A stretch of DNA of 64,000 bases, from positions 1-64,000 of the forward strand of contig JAJXYO010000060.1 of NCBI GenBank assembly GCA_021780495.1. The letters run 5' to 3'. Below, in pieces: positions 9,415-17,824 of this stretch (the stretch's first letter is position 1; each line of letters begins with the position of its first letter). The notes under the pieces are model-generated. The model was not told where the DNA came from. It searched no databases and saw only the letters and a program-made list of their open reading frames with translations. A program made the translations under genes and the position numbers. The stretch comes from Deltaproteobacteria bacterium. GTDB taxonomy: Bacteria > Desulfobacterota > Desulfuromonadia > Geobacterales > Pseudopelobacteraceae.

Positions 9415-10033
9415 GGTGTGCGATCGTACGAAGTAATGATGCGGTTGCAGCGGTGGGATCAGGCGCGGCGATAATGGCCGAGATCAGGGCAATCCCGTGA
9501 GCACCGGATGACATGACCTCGCTGACCGACGATATCTTGACACCGCCCAGAGCAAAGACCGGGATGCTCAGTTTCCGGGCAGCCTGAGCCAGGAGAGACG
9601 GACCGAGTGGCTCACCGAAGGGCAATTTGGCGGGGGTCGCATATACCGGCCCGAAGGTAACAAAATCGGCACCGTCGCGCTCCGCCTGCTGTGCTTCATC
9701 CAGACTGTGGGCAGAATAGCCGATGACCCGATCACTGCCCAGAATGCGGCGGGCAGCAGCTACGGGCAGACTGCTGCTCCCCAGGTGAACCCCGTCGGCG
9801 GCAACCGCCAGGGCAATATCAATCCGGTCGTTGATCAACAGCTGGGCGCCATGCTCCCGAGTGACCTTCCGCAGCTCACCGGCCAGTTCGAATAATTGAC
9901 TACCGGTCAGATCCTTTTCACGCAGCTGTACCGCCCGCAGGCCGCCGCGCAGGGCATCTGCGACAACGGCAGGGAGCGCCCTCCCTGCCGTCTGCGTTCT
10001 GTCCGTTATCAGGTACAGACGAAAATCAACCAA
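9398..10033 (-). CDS. thiE: Thiamine-phosphate synthase
   Basis: Couples hydroxymethylpyrimidine diphosphate and thiazole phosphate to thiamine phosphate. TIM-barrel ThiE features are visible: FRLYLITDR at the start, [51 protein letters not shown] and FALGGV. An in-frame ATG at 10114 would overlap thiG by 89 bases; the TTG at 10033, overlapping the thiG stop with GAGGG five bases upstream, gives a normal 211-residue protein and is preferred. Last thi gene behind the TPP riboswitch. Confidence 0.93.
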   Translation of the reverse strand: MVDFRLYLITDRTQTAGRALPAVVADALRGGLRAVQLREKDLTGSQLFELAGELRKVTREHGAQLLINDRIDIALAVAADGVHLGSSSLPVAAARRILGSDRVIGYSAHSLDEAQQAERDGADFVTFGPVYATPAKLPFGEPLGPSLLAQAARKLSIPVFALGGVKISSVSEVMSSGAHGIALISAIIAAPDPTAATASLLRTIAHHDCSS

Positions 10034-10808
10034 GCAGGCCCTCGATCGGACTGGAGGCATTCGCATAGAGCTTTCGCGCAATACGGCCGGCCTTATAGGA
10101 AAGGCGGCCGGCACGTACTCCCAGTTTCATCGCCTCCGCCATGGCGATCGGGTCCTGTGCCCCGGCAATGGCGGTGTTCATCAAGACACCATCGCAGCCC
10201 AGCTCCATGGCAATGGCTGCATCCGATGCGCAACCGACACCGGCATCAACGATCACCGGCACCTTGATATTTTCGAGGATGATCTTGATGTTGTAGGGAT
10301 TGCGGATGCCGAGACCGCTGCCGATGGGCGCACCCAGCGGCATGACTGCCGCACAGCCCAGATCCTCCAGTTTGCGGCACACGGTCACGTCATCGCTGCA
10401 GTACGGCAGCACGGTAAATCCCTCTGCGATCAGAATCTTGGCGGCCTTGAGCAGCTCTTCGTTGTCCGGGAAAAGGGTCTTTTCATCTCCCAGCACCTCC
10501 AGCTTGACAAAGTCCGACAAACCGGCTTCGCGTGCCAGACGACAGGTTCGCACGGCATCATCTGCGGTGTAGCACCCGGCGGTGTTGGGCAGCAGGGTGT
10601 ATTTCTTCAGATCGATATGATCCAGCAACGATTCTTTGTTACGGTCGCTGATGTTGACCCGCCGTACCGCTACGGTGATGATTTCGGCCCCCGAGACCTC
10701 CAGGGCCTGCACCATCTGCTGAAAACTGGCGTACTTGCCGGTGCCCACCATCAGGCGGGAATTGAATTCGCGGCCGGCGATAATTAATGTGTCGCGCTGT
10801 GTCGTCAT
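10026..10808 (-). CDS. thiG: Thiazole synthase
   Basis: Forms the thiazole phosphate ring of thiamine from deoxyxylulose phosphate, dehydroglycine and ThiS-thiocarboxylate. 260 residues, the typical length. LMVGTGKY near the N-terminus, the VRRVN segment, [20 protein letters not shown], and [20 protein letters not shown] with GVLMNTAIA are diagnostic. The ATG at 10808 has GGAG nine bases upstream. It lies 44 bases after thiS and overlaps thiE, within the TPP-controlled operon. Confidence 0.96.
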   Translation of the reverse strand: MTTQRDTLIIAGREFNSRLMVGTGKYASFQQMVQALEVSGAEIITVAVRRVNISDRNKESLLDHIDLKKYTLLPNTAGCYTADDAVRTCRLAREAGLSDFVKLEVLGDEKTLFPDNEELLKAAKILIAEGFTVLPYCSDDVTVCRKLEDLGCAAVMPLGAPIGSGLGIRNPYNIKIILENIKVPVIVDAGVGCASDAAIAMELGCDGVLMNTAIAGAQDPIAMAEAMKLGVRAGRLSYKAGRIARKLYANASSPIEGLLG

Positions 10809-10852
10809 GAAAAGGGCTCCTCGTATAAATTAATGAAAGCGATCGGCGTTGT

Positions 10853-11071
10853 TCACAAACCTGCTCTGTTCTCACCGCCGCCGACAAAGTGGACGATCTC
10901 GATGCGATCACCCTCCGACAAGGTATGTGAGTCGTAGCTGGCCTTTGGAACAATCTCCAGACCGACCTCTACCGCGACCCGATCACGGCCGATCCGCAGA
11001 TGCTCAAGCAGCTCTGCGACAGTACTGCCTTCCCTGATATCAGCGGGTTCTCCGTTTACTATAATCTGCAT
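10853..11071 (-). CDS. thiS: Sulfur carrier protein ThiS, with tail after the GG
   Basis: Ubiquitin-fold sulfur carrier for thiazole synthesis. MQIIVNGE at the start and GDRIEIVHFVGGG near the end are typical. Unlike the E. coli protein, which ends in Gly-Gly, this one continues with about six residues (ENRAGL), so the adenylated/thiocarboxylated glycine would have to be exposed by trimming, or the tail is tolerated. The ATG at 11071 is used because GGAGG lies six bases upstream; an ATG four codons earlier is less well placed. First gene of the operon. Confidence 0.92.
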   Translation of the reverse strand: MQIIVNGEPADIREGSTVAELLEHLRIGRDRVAVEVGLEIVPKASYDSHTLSEGDRIEIVHFVGGGENRAGL

Positions 11072-11120
11072 AGCTGCCTCCATAACCGTGACAAACAGGA
11101 TACGCGCGCTGGCTGGCTAA

Positions 11121-11146
11121 ACGCAAAAAGCCGCGGAAGCGGCTTG
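11121..11146 (-). terminator. Intrinsic terminator of the TPP riboswitch expression platform
   Basis: Read leftward: AAGCCGC, TTCC loop, GCGGCTTTTTG. It lies between the TPP aptamer and thiS, the layout of a transcription-attenuating OFF switch. Confidence 0.85.
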
Positions 11147-11161
11147 TGAGTGTTGGTCGGT

Positions 11162-11246
11162 TGCGCTTCCCTACGCCGGCATTACCCGGATCAGGTACTA
11201 AGGGTCGCGGCCTGTCTGCCGCTCTCAGTCGAAACTCCCCCAGCGT
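11162..11246 (-). ncRNA. TPP riboswitch (THI element)
   Basis: On the minus strand the conserved THI-box segments appear in order: GCTGGGGGAG, then CTGAGA, then GACCCTT, then ACCTGATCCGGGTAATGCCG and GTAGGGAAG. This is the standard thiamine pyrophosphate aptamer. Followed by a terminator hairpin and thiS, so high TPP should stop transcription of thiSGE. Confidence 0.95.
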
Positions 11247-11254
11247 TTTGTGTT

Positions 11255-11283
11255 AAATTAGATGATTGACGTTACCCTGTCAA
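11255..11283 (-). promoter_or_regulatory. Sigma-70 promoter of the thi operon
   Basis: On the minus strand TTGACA (11283-11278), a 17-base spacer and TAATTT (11260-11255). The expected transcript start is just before the TPP aptamer. Confidence 0.7.
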
Positions 11284-11494
11284 TTCAATTCAATAACGCC
11301 ACCGGCAAACCATGCAGAACAGGGCCGCTTTCACAGGATACGGCTGTAATTTCTTTCAGCCCACCGCAAACGAATTATTTCTTACAAATCTTGAAATTTA
11401 TTTCCATAATTTCTGGCACGTAGTACAAATTGTGGTATATTTTGGACCTTTGAGCATGGACCTCAATCTATTTAGTATGCTGCCGGAGAGCGTA

Positions 11495-11827
11495 ATGGCC
11501 GATAAACGAGATATCACACGATTCAGGAAACGCCTGACAGTACGCTTCGGCATCGACGAGGCAACCAGGGTCGCCTTTACTGAGGACATTTCCATTACCG
11601 GAATGTTTATCAGAACCGCGAACATCTGCCCACCCAATACCAGGATCAAGATCGAGTTCGAGCTGAACGACCAAAAGGTACAACTGCTGGCCCGGGTCAT
11701 GTGGGCCAAGAAAGTGCCGCAAAACCTGTTCCATCTTGTCAAGAAGAGTGGCATGGGTGTGCGCTTTCTCCGTTTTGAGAGCGGAGAAGAACATCTCAAT
11801 AATTTATTCGGGAACCTGCCTGCCTAG
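11495..11827 (+). CDS. PilZ-domain c-di-GMP receptor protein
   Basis: 110-residue single-domain PilZ protein. The RxxxR motif is present at the N-terminus (TRFRKRLTVRF) and the second conserved motif as DISITGMFI (D/N-x-S-x-x-G), so c-di-GMP binding is expected. The ATG at 11495 has GGAG six bases upstream; further upstream ATGs are in poorly coding sequence. Lies 33 bases before the BioD-like gene on the same strand. Confidence 0.88.
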   Translation: MADKRDITRFRKRLTVRFGIDEATRVAFTEDISITGMFIRTANICPPNTRIKIEFELNDQKVQLLARVMWAKKVPQNLFHLVKKSGMGVRFLRFESGEEHLNNLFGNLPA

Positions 11828-11859
11828 GCGGTTTTTTTCTATTCAGGACAGGTGCGACC

Positions 11860-12951
11860 ATGTGCAAGAAAATATTTATCGCGGCGACCGGACAGCATTG
11901 CGGCAAGACTACCATCAGCCTGTCATTGATGCATTTGGCCCGCAAGAGGTATAAACGGGTCGGCTTTATCAAGCCGATCGGCCCCAAATGCATAGAATAC
12001 CGGGGTCTGACCATGGATATGGATGCGGCCATGATGGCGGGGGTGTACAACCTTGATGAAGATGCACACCTCATGTCCCCCATGACCCTGACTCCCGGCC
12101 TGACCCGCAGGTTTCTGGATGGAGAGATCTCTCCTGATTATCCCCGCAAGGTTATCCTCACAGCAATTGAAGAGCTTGAAAAGAAGAATGATTTTCTGAT
12201 TATCGAGGGCGCGGGGCACGGTGGCGTCGGCTCGGTGGTCGGGATGAATAATGCGGCCATAGCCTCGCTGACGAAGGCGCCGGTTCTTATGGTCACTGGT
12301 GGCGGCATCGGCAGCGTCATTGACGCCGTAGAACTCAATCTTGCGCTCTACAAAGAAGCCAACGCGGATGTACGCTGCATCATGGTCAATAAACTTGTCG
12401 CAGAAAAACGCGGGCGCTCACTGGCTTATCTCTGCAAGGCCTTTGCAGGCAAGGGCATCACGGTAACCAGTGCCTTCGACTTTTCACCAATACTGGCGGA
12501 TCCGACCCTGCAACACGTAGCTGAATTGCTCGTATTGCCACTGATGGGCGATCCATCCGAACGCAGCCGCATCTGCCATACGATCCAGCTGGGCGCATCG
12601 TCCTCCCAGCGTGTAATCGACCATCTCGGGGACTCGACGCTCTTGATCGTCACCAGTTCACGTGACGAACTGATCGTTACGGCATCATCCCTGCATCACA
12701 TCCCCGATTTCAAAAAACGCCTGACCGGGCTCATCATCAGCGGCCACGCCCCCATGTCCAACATCACCCTACAGATCCTGATAGACAGCAGGATTCCCTA
12801 CATACGTATAGAGGAAACCTCATCTGTGGTTTTTTCGCTCTTGCGCGAACATGTGTCCAAAATTGGCCCGGATGATGCTGAGAAGATTGAGCTGATCAAT
12901 CTGATGGCTGAACAGTATATCGATTTTGATGCCATTGACGCCATGCTGTGA
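11860..12951 (+). CDS. BioD-like ATPase fused to DRTGG domain
   Basis: 363 residues. The N-terminal two thirds is a dethiobiotin-synthetase-like P-loop domain (IAATGQHCGKTTISLSL, with IIEGAGHGGVGSVVG as the second motif), as in the N-terminal part of long phosphotransacetylases. The C-terminal third resembles a DRTGG domain (LLIVTSSRDELIVTA, LTGLIISGHAPMS). The Pta catalytic domain is absent. A regulatory or nucleotide-sensing role is likely but not demonstrated. It follows the PilZ gene closely, with a ribosome site AGGTG before the ATG. Confidence 0.8.
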   Translation: MCKKIFIAATGQHCGKTTISLSLMHLARKRYKRVGFIKPIGPKCIEYRGLTMDMDAAMMAGVYNLDEDAHLMSPMTLTPGLTRRFLDGEISPDYPRKVILTAIEELEKKNDFLIIEGAGHGGVGSVVGMNNAAIASLTKAPVLMVTGGGIGSVIDAVELNLALYKEANADVRCIMVNKLVAEKRGRSLAYLCKAFAGKGITVTSAFDFSPILADPTLQHVAELLVLPLMGDPSERSRICHTIQLGASSSQRVIDHLGDSTLLIVTSSRDELIVTASSLHHIPDFKKRLTGLIISGHAPMSNITLQILIDSRIPYIRIEETSSVVFSLLREHVSKIGPDDAEKIELINLMAEQYIDFDAIDAML

Positions 12952-12992
12952 CGACGTACGGCGTTCAATCCGCCCAAAAGCGTAAAAAGTTC

Positions 12993-13022
12993 TTGACGTT
13001 ACAGGTTTTTTACTATTTATAG
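12993..13022 (+). promoter_or_regulatory. Candidate sigma-70 promoter of flbD-motA-motB
   Basis: TTGACG at 12993-12998, an 18-base spacer and TTATAG at 13017-13022. It lies 104 bases before flbD. Confidence 0.45.
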
Positions 13023-13126
13023 AGAAATCTCCTTCCGTTAGTAAGTTACAAATTTACTGCCGCGATGTCCCGGCAAAGAATAATTTCACTAACGCACTTT
13101 CTTGTATACCAGGGTTAGGTGGCTAC

Positions 13127-13450
13127 ATGATATTTCTGACGCGTATGGACAAGCAGGGAATGTACATCAACCCCGACCACATCGTCAGCATCGAAGAAAC
13201 GCCCGACACGGTCATAGCGCTCTTCAACGGTCACCACTTCATCGTCATGGAGCGTGCCAGCATTATCATCAGCCGGATCGTGGCGTATCGCGCCAAGATT
13301 ATCCGCCGTTCCGGGGCCCTTGGCCGCAAGAAACATAGTGACCGTCAGAAAATGAGCCAGTTTCGCAGCAGCACGCTCAACCGGGACATCATCTGCCCCG
13401 AAAACAGTTCTGTACATGAACGCAGTCCACTCCATAGCAGGGAATTATAA
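13127..13450 (+). CDS. flbD: FlbD family flagellar protein
   Basis: Small flagellar protein of the FlbD (swarming motility SwrD) family. The conserved core is MIFLTRMDKQGMYINPDHI at the N-terminus followed by IEETPDTVIALFNGHHFIV and a helix. At 107 residues it is longer than the usual 60-90, with a basic, apparently unstructured tail. It stands four bases before motA and should be co-transcribed; in other bacteria FlbD/SwrD affects flagellar motor power. Confidence 0.88.
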   Translation: MIFLTRMDKQGMYINPDHIVSIEETPDTVIALFNGHHFIVMERASIIISRIVAYRAKIIRRSGALGRKKHSDRQKMSQFRSSTLNRDIICPENSSVHERSPLHSREL

Positions 13451-13453
13451 CAT

Positions 13454-14203
13454 ATGGATTTAGCAACAATCATTGGATTGGCGATGGGTTTTGGAGCCGT
13501 TTTCGGCGGTGCGGCTCTGGAAGGCTTGCACATGGGCGCGCTTATCCAGCCAACAGCCGCAATAATCGTGCTCGGCGGCACCTTTGGCGCCACCTTCATC
13601 TGTTTCCCGCTGACCTCAATCATCAAGGCCTTCAAGGATATCAAAATTGCCTTTCTACCCAACAAGGTCGACCATGAGGGTGTCGTAAAAGATATCATCA
13701 ACTATGCGACTAAAGCCCGTCGCAACGGGTTGATCTCTCTGGAGCAGGAGGCACAGGCGGTACGGGATCCTTTTGTCAAGAAGGGTATCTCACTGGTCGT
13801 TGACGGTATTGACCCGCAAAAATTGCGCGAAACACTGGAAGCCGACATTATGGCCTACGAGGACCATTCCAAGCACAGCATTGAATTCTACGAAGCCGCC
13901 GGCGGTTTTGCACCGACCATCGGCATCATCGGCGCGGTCCTTGGCCTCATCCACGTTATGGGGAACCTGTCCGATTCTTCCAAACTGGGCGGTGGTATTG
14001 CCGTGGCATTCGTTGCCACGATCTACGGCCTGATGGTAGCGAATATCATCTGCCTGCCAATCGGCACCAAGCTGAAGATTCGCATGAAGGAAGAGGTCTT
14101 GCGACGGGTCATGATCCTGGAGGGATTGATCGCTATTCAGAATGGGGAGAACCCACACTTTATTGAGCAGAAGCTCAAGGCTTTCGTGGGTGGTGATCAC
14201 TAA
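13454..14203 (+). CDS. motA: Flagellar motor stator protein MotA
   Basis: Inner-membrane stator subunit of 249 residues. Two N-terminal membrane segments (IIGLAMGFGAVFGGAALEGL and IQPTAAIIVLGGTFGATFIC), a cytoplasmic loop with charged residues, and two C-terminal helices beginning GGFAPTIGIIGAVLGLIHVM and VAFVATIYGLMVANIICLPI. The proline-containing GGFAPTIGIIG segment is the conserved MotA/PomA motif. Followed six bases later by motB. Confidence 0.95.
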   Translation: MDLATIIGLAMGFGAVFGGAALEGLHMGALIQPTAAIIVLGGTFGATFICFPLTSIIKAFKDIKIAFLPNKVDHEGVVKDIINYATKARRNGLISLEQEAQAVRDPFVKKGISLVVDGIDPQKLRETLEADIMAYEDHSKHSIEFYEAAGGFAPTIGIIGAVLGLIHVMGNLSDSSKLGGGIAVAFVATIYGLMVANIICLPIGTKLKIRMKEEVLRRVMILEGLIAIQNGENPHFIEQKLKAFVGGDH

Positions 14204-14209
14204 GCGGCC

Positions 14210-14995
14210 ATGGCACTCAAGAAAGAACCGGAAAAACATGTTAACCACGAGCGCTGGCTCGTATCCTACGCCGACTTCATCACCCTGCTGTTCGCCGTTT
14301 TTGTCGTGCTTTACGCCATGGGGCAGAGCGATAAAAAGAAGGTCGAAGAGGTCATGCAATCGATTCAGGCGTCATTCGGCATGGCTAATGCGGGGGCGAA
14401 TGCCTCAAAAATCAACGTCCTCACCTCGAAGTCGATAAACATCATGCCAGCGATCAAACCCGAGCTTTCAATTGTACCGGCCGGAAAAACCGGACGCGGC
14501 CAAGGCAAGACCAGGGCCGAAGAAAAAGACTTCCGCCAGATCAAGGCCTCCCTTGAGGCCTATCTGGTCAAACAAGGCGCCCAAAACAAGGTCTCTCTGA
14601 ACATCACGCGTCGTGGATTGGTTGTAAGCCTGAAGGAAGCAGGGTTCTTTGATTCTGGTCAGGCCCATATCAAGCCCGAAGCCTATGATCTGATCAACAC
14701 CATTGCCGAGGCGATGACCCAGTACAACAACCCGCTGCGGGTCGAGGGCCACACCGATAATGTCCCCATCAGCAATTCACAGTTCCCATCCAACTGGGAG
14801 CTGTCCACCGCCCGTGCGGTAAACGGCCTTAAATATCTCATCAAGCACTTCGACGTTGATCCCAACAAAATATCAGCAACCGGTTATGCCGAGTTTCGCC
14901 CGATCGCCGACAACGCTACTGCCGAGGGACGTGCTAAAAATCGTCGGGTAGATCTGGTCATGCTCTCCACTGAAGGCGAACGCGGTGAACCTTAG
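14210..14995 (+). CDS. motB: Flagellar motor stator protein MotB
   Basis: 261 residues. One N-terminal membrane helix with the ion-binding Asp in WLVSYADFITLLFAVFVVLY, a linker, and an OmpA-type peptidoglycan-binding domain (LRVEGHTDNVPI ... NWELSTARAVN ... GYAEFRP ... NRRVDLVML). Pairs with MotA to form the stator. No terminator hairpin with a T tract was seen after the stop. Confidence 0.95.
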   Translation: MALKKEPEKHVNHERWLVSYADFITLLFAVFVVLYAMGQSDKKKVEEVMQSIQASFGMANAGANASKINVLTSKSINIMPAIKPELSIVPAGKTGRGQGKTRAEEKDFRQIKASLEAYLVKQGAQNKVSLNITRRGLVVSLKEAGFFDSGQAHIKPEAYDLINTIAEAMTQYNNPLRVEGHTDNVPISNSQFPSNWELSTARAVNGLKYLIKHFDVDPNKISATGYAEFRPIADNATAEGRAKNRRVDLVMLSTEGERGEP

Positions 14996-15470
14996 CCATT
15001 CCAATCTACATTTCGTACTTTCCCGTCAACCGCTTCTCTTTAATCCTTCAGCCTTGCGTCTGAACAGGGGACCAACATCAAGACCGGTTTACGCTCGATC
15101 CCGTTAGAAAATAGCAGCAACCGGGCCATGCAATAACGATTGATCTGCCGCACCGCACCTTCGGTTGTTTCTTGTTACCCTGTACGAACCCTGCAGTTAC
15201 ATCCCTTGAGTATACCTGCCCCCCAGCTACTCCCGTGACAGCACGGCTTCAAGTCCAGCCTGCACACAAACCCGCTCATCCGAATACTCTGCGCATAACT
15301 CCTTGAGCCCCATGTCGGTGTGCAGCCACTGCAAAACCGGTTCATGTTTTTTGCCGACCGAGCACACTCCGTCTATTTCTGCAACATTCCAATCGCCGCT
15401 ATAAACGACTTATTATGTCGCACAACAATGCTATGCTCCCATCATCAAAACGACAACGAGGAGGCGCGAC
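14996..15470. other. Gene-poor stretch with a possible coding remnant
   Basis: 475 bases between motB and a small membrane-protein gene. The only coding-like signal is a minus-strand frame open from about 15411 to a TAG at 15227 (about 61 codons, ending LCAEYSDERVCVQAGLEAVLSRE). It lacks an ATG upstream of the coding-like part and has no good ribosome site; a GTG at 15367 would give 46 residues. It could be a small gene or the 3' remnant of a lost one. Nothing else is recognised. Confidence 0.3.
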
Positions 15471-15662
15471 TTGGAAATGTTAACGATTGCAGGGCTGGCA
15501 GTACTGGCTGTTGGTGGATATTACTCCCTGGTCGATCTCATGAACGATCTGGGTATACACGGGAGAGGGGCCAAGACGGGGGTGAGGCAGTTATCCGTTG
15601 CCCAGTGTCATGTCATCGCGCCTCAGGCTAGAATCAAGAAGATGGCGGGGATGCACATTTGA
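15471..15662 (+). CDS. Possible small membrane protein
   Basis: 63 residues from a TTG at 15471 that has AGGAGG seven bases upstream. One hydrophobic segment (MLTIAGLAVLAVGGYYSLV) then LMNDLGIHGRGAKTG. The last 72 bases overlap the 3' end of ttcA on the other strand, so the true protein may be real only if that overlap is accepted. The excellent ribosome site is the main support. Function unknown. Confidence 0.45.
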   Translation: MEMLTIAGLAVLAVGGYYSLVDLMNDLGIHGRGAKTGVRQLSVAQCHVIAPQARIKKMAGMHI

Positions 15663-16388
15663 AAGGGCTTTGAGCATGCTGTTTTTTATATGGGGGATAT
15701 CCTTCTCCAGAGTGCGCAATAGATCCTTCATCCGTTTGCGCTGAAGATCGGCAGTGCCACAGACCGGGCAGCGGCAGCAAACCACCGGAAGGGCGGCTTG
15801 AAGTGAAAAATCGATGATATCCGACTCTGCTACGTACACAAGAGGCCTGATAACGGTAGTTTCACCGTTATCGGCCAGCATGGACGCTGACATGGATTTC
15901 AATGAACCGACAAAAAACTGATTGAGCAGCAGGGTTTCCAGAAAGTCATCCCGGTGATGCCCCAGGGCCAGCTTGTTACAGCCCAGCTCACGTGCCTCGG
16001 CATACAGGGCCCCACGCTTGAGCCGGGCACAGATGGAACAGTAGGAAGAGCCAGGGCGGCGTTTTTCCTGAATAATGGCGTAGTGCTCGGTCGACACCAT
16101 CTTGTGGCTGAAACGGTACTCTCGCAGGAAGCCCTCAATGACATCGGTCCGATAACCGGGATAGCCGGAATCGATATTGATAGCGATCAACTCGAACGAG
16201 ACGGGTGCCCGCCGGCGCAGATCCTCAAGCAACAGCATCAGGGTGTATGAATCCTTGCCGCCGGACACCGCAACGGCAACCCGGTCCCCGTCTGCAATCA
16301 GGTCAAAATCGGCAATCGCCCGGCCCACACCGTGTCGCAGTTTCCTGAATAGTGGCAGGGTACGGACATCTTCTAATCTGTGAGTCAT
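15591..16388 (-). CDS. ttcA: tRNA 2-thiocytidine biosynthesis protein TtcA
   Basis: ATP-dependent thiolase for cytidine 32 of tRNA. The PP-loop SGGKDS is at about residues 43-48 (VAVAVSGGKDSYTL), the cluster-binding CxxC is in SYCSICARLKRG, and ALGHHRDDFLET and the C-terminal CCRCPVCG are typical of the TtcA/TilS-like family. 265 residues. The ATG at 16388 begins four bases after the metX stop, so the two genes are likely one transcript. Confidence 0.9.
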   Translation of the reverse strand: MTHRLEDVRTLPLFRKLRHGVGRAIADFDLIADGDRVAVAVSGGKDSYTLMLLLEDLRRRAPVSFELIAINIDSGYPGYRTDVIEGFLREYRFSHKMVSTEHYAIIQEKRRPGSSYCSICARLKRGALYAEARELGCNKLALGHHRDDFLETLLLNQFFVGSLKSMSASMLADNGETTVIRPLVYVAESDIIDFSLQAALPVVCCRCPVCGTADLQRKRMKDLLRTLEKDIPHIKNSMLKALSNVHPRHLLDSSLRRDDMTLGNG

Positions 16389-16392
16389 CGCA

Positions 16393-17496
16393 TCAGCTTT
16401 CTACGCCTGCCAAAAAAGATACAACCAGGGGGGCAAAGGTTTCATGTTCCAGCAGAAAGGCATCGTGACCATAAGCCGATTCGATCAGATGGTATTCGAC
16501 AACCTTTCCCAGTTCTTTCAGACAGGTCACCATCTCGTTGGTCTGATAGGGGGGGTACAGCCAGTCCGAGGTGAAGGCGAAGAACTGAAGAGGAGCAGTT
16601 ACTGCACGGAACGCTTCCGCCATGGATTCACAGCCCCAGGCAACATCATAGAGATCCAGCGCCTTGGCCAGATACAGAAAGGAGTTGGCATCAAAACGAT
16701 CGACGAAGCTGTAACCATTGTAGTTCAGGTAACGCTCGACCTCAAACTGGCCGAAGAAGTCAAATTGACCGTCCTTGGCCGAGAAACGCCGGCCGAACTT
16801 GGCATTCATGGACTCATCGGATAGAAAGGTGATATGTCCAATACCACGGGCCAGCGCCAGACCGTCCTTGGGGTTATGCTTATATTCCCCCTTGCGCCAG
16901 GTGGGGTCATTGAAGATCGCCCAGCGCGCGACGGCGTTCAGGGCAATCGCCTGGGGAGAGGGGCGCGGAGTAGTTGCCAGCACAACCGCCGAAGCGATCG
17001 AATCAGGATACTGGGTGGCCCACTCCAGCGCCTGCATCCCGCCCATACTGCCCCCCATAACACAGTGCAGTTTCCGGATACCAAGCACGTCGATCAAAAG
17101 CTTCTGGGCCCTTACCATATCCCGCACCGTAATGACCGGGAAGGTCAGATTATAACGCTTGCCGGTTTTCGGGTTGATGGAGGCCGGACCGGTTGACCCG
17201 TAGCAGGAACCGATTACATTGGCGCAAATAATAAAAAAACGATCGGTATCGAGAAGTTTGCCGGGGCCAACGATAGTATCCCACCAGCCCGGTTTTGGAT
17301 CATCGGCGCTCAGCTTTCCGGCCAGGTGAGCGTTTCCGGTCCAGGCGTGCTCGACCAGAATGGCATTGGAGGCTGCCGGGTTGAGTGTACCGTAGGTTTC
17401 ATATACGAGAGTGATCGGTGCGAGGATCCGGCCGCTATCCAGCCGAATACCGGAGTCAAAGGTTGCGGATTGTTCGGTGACAATGCCAACGGACAT
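16393..17496 (-). CDS. metX: Homoserine O-acetyltransferase
   Basis: Alpha/beta-hydrolase that acetylates homoserine in methionine synthesis. Nucleophile elbow [23 protein letters not shown] oxyanion region, an Asp in [14 protein letters not shown] and the His in SAYGHDAF complete the triad. 367 residues. The ATG at 17496 is directly behind the SAM-I terminator; its ribosome site (GAAGGGG) is the 3' arm of that terminator. Regulated by S-adenosylmethionine through the leader. In this family acetyl- and succinyl-specific enzymes cannot be told apart by eye. Confidence 0.94.
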   Translation of the reverse strand: MSVGIVTEQSATFDSGIRLDSGRILAPITLVYETYGTLNPAASNAILVEHAWTGNAHLAGKLSADDPKPGWWDTIVGPGKLLDTDRFFIICANVIGSCYGSTGPASINPKTGKRYNLTFPVITVRDMVRAQKLLIDVLGIRKLHCVMGGSMGGMQALEWATQYPDSIASAVVLATTPRPSPQAIALNAVARWAIFNDPTWRKGEYKHNPKDGLALARGIGHITFLSDESMNAKFGRRFSAKDGQFDFFGQFEVERYLNYNGYSFVDRFDANSFLYLAKALDLYDVAWGCESMAEAFRAVTAPLQFFAFTSDWLYPPYQTNEMVTCLKELGKVVEYHLIESAYGHDAFLLEHETFAPLVVSFLAGVES

Positions 17497-17497
17497 C

Positions 17498-17528
17498 AAA
17501 AAACCCCTTCACAACAATAGAGAAGGGG
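17498..17528 (-). terminator. SAM-I expression-platform terminator, also containing metX ribosome site
   Basis: Read leftward: CCCCTTC, 11-base loop, GAAGGGG, TTTTTT, then G and the metX ATG. The 3' arm GAAGGGG is the only Shine-Dalgarno for metX, eight bases before the ATG, so the hairpin can act on termination and on translation. Confidence 0.85.
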
Positions 17529-17550
17529 CTGAAACCGCTGTCGCAGCACA

Positions 17551-17652
17551 CCTCTCATCTTTGCCTTTCGGCAGGAATTAGCACCTGACGCCCCAATGGC
17601 CGGTTGCTGTGGTTTCGCAGGGCCTTTCCCTCCACCACTCTCGATAAGCAGG
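17551..17652 (-). ncRNA. SAM-I riboswitch (S box)
   Basis: On the minus strand the S-box core appears in order: CTTATCGAGAGTGGTGGAGG, GAAAGGCCCTGCGAAACCAC, AGCAACC, AGGTGCTAATTCCTGC and GATGAGAG closing P1. This is a standard SAM-I aptamer followed by a terminator in front of metX. Confidence 0.95.
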
Positions 17653-17663
17653 TTTGTCTGTAA

Positions 17664-17693
17664 AGAATACCGAAAGAACACATCTGTTGTCAA
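17664..17693 (-). promoter_or_regulatory. Sigma-70 promoter of metX-ttcA
   Basis: On the minus strand TTGACA (17693-17688), an 18-base spacer and TATTCT (17669-17664), just ahead of the SAM-I aptamer. Confidence 0.7.
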
Positions 17694-17824
17694 TCAAATA
17701 CACCGCCGGGACATACCGGTCCGGCATTGAGGCAACCAGCCAAATTATCTGGAAAACAAGGCGGGCATCTGATATAAACAACTGAATTGAAATCCGATAT
17801 ACCATGCGTCTGTAAGGAGATTAT

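Noticed and set aside
13102-13338. Alternative frame over flbD
   Set aside because: Out of frame with the conserved FlbD sequence; FlbD has its own ATG and family match.
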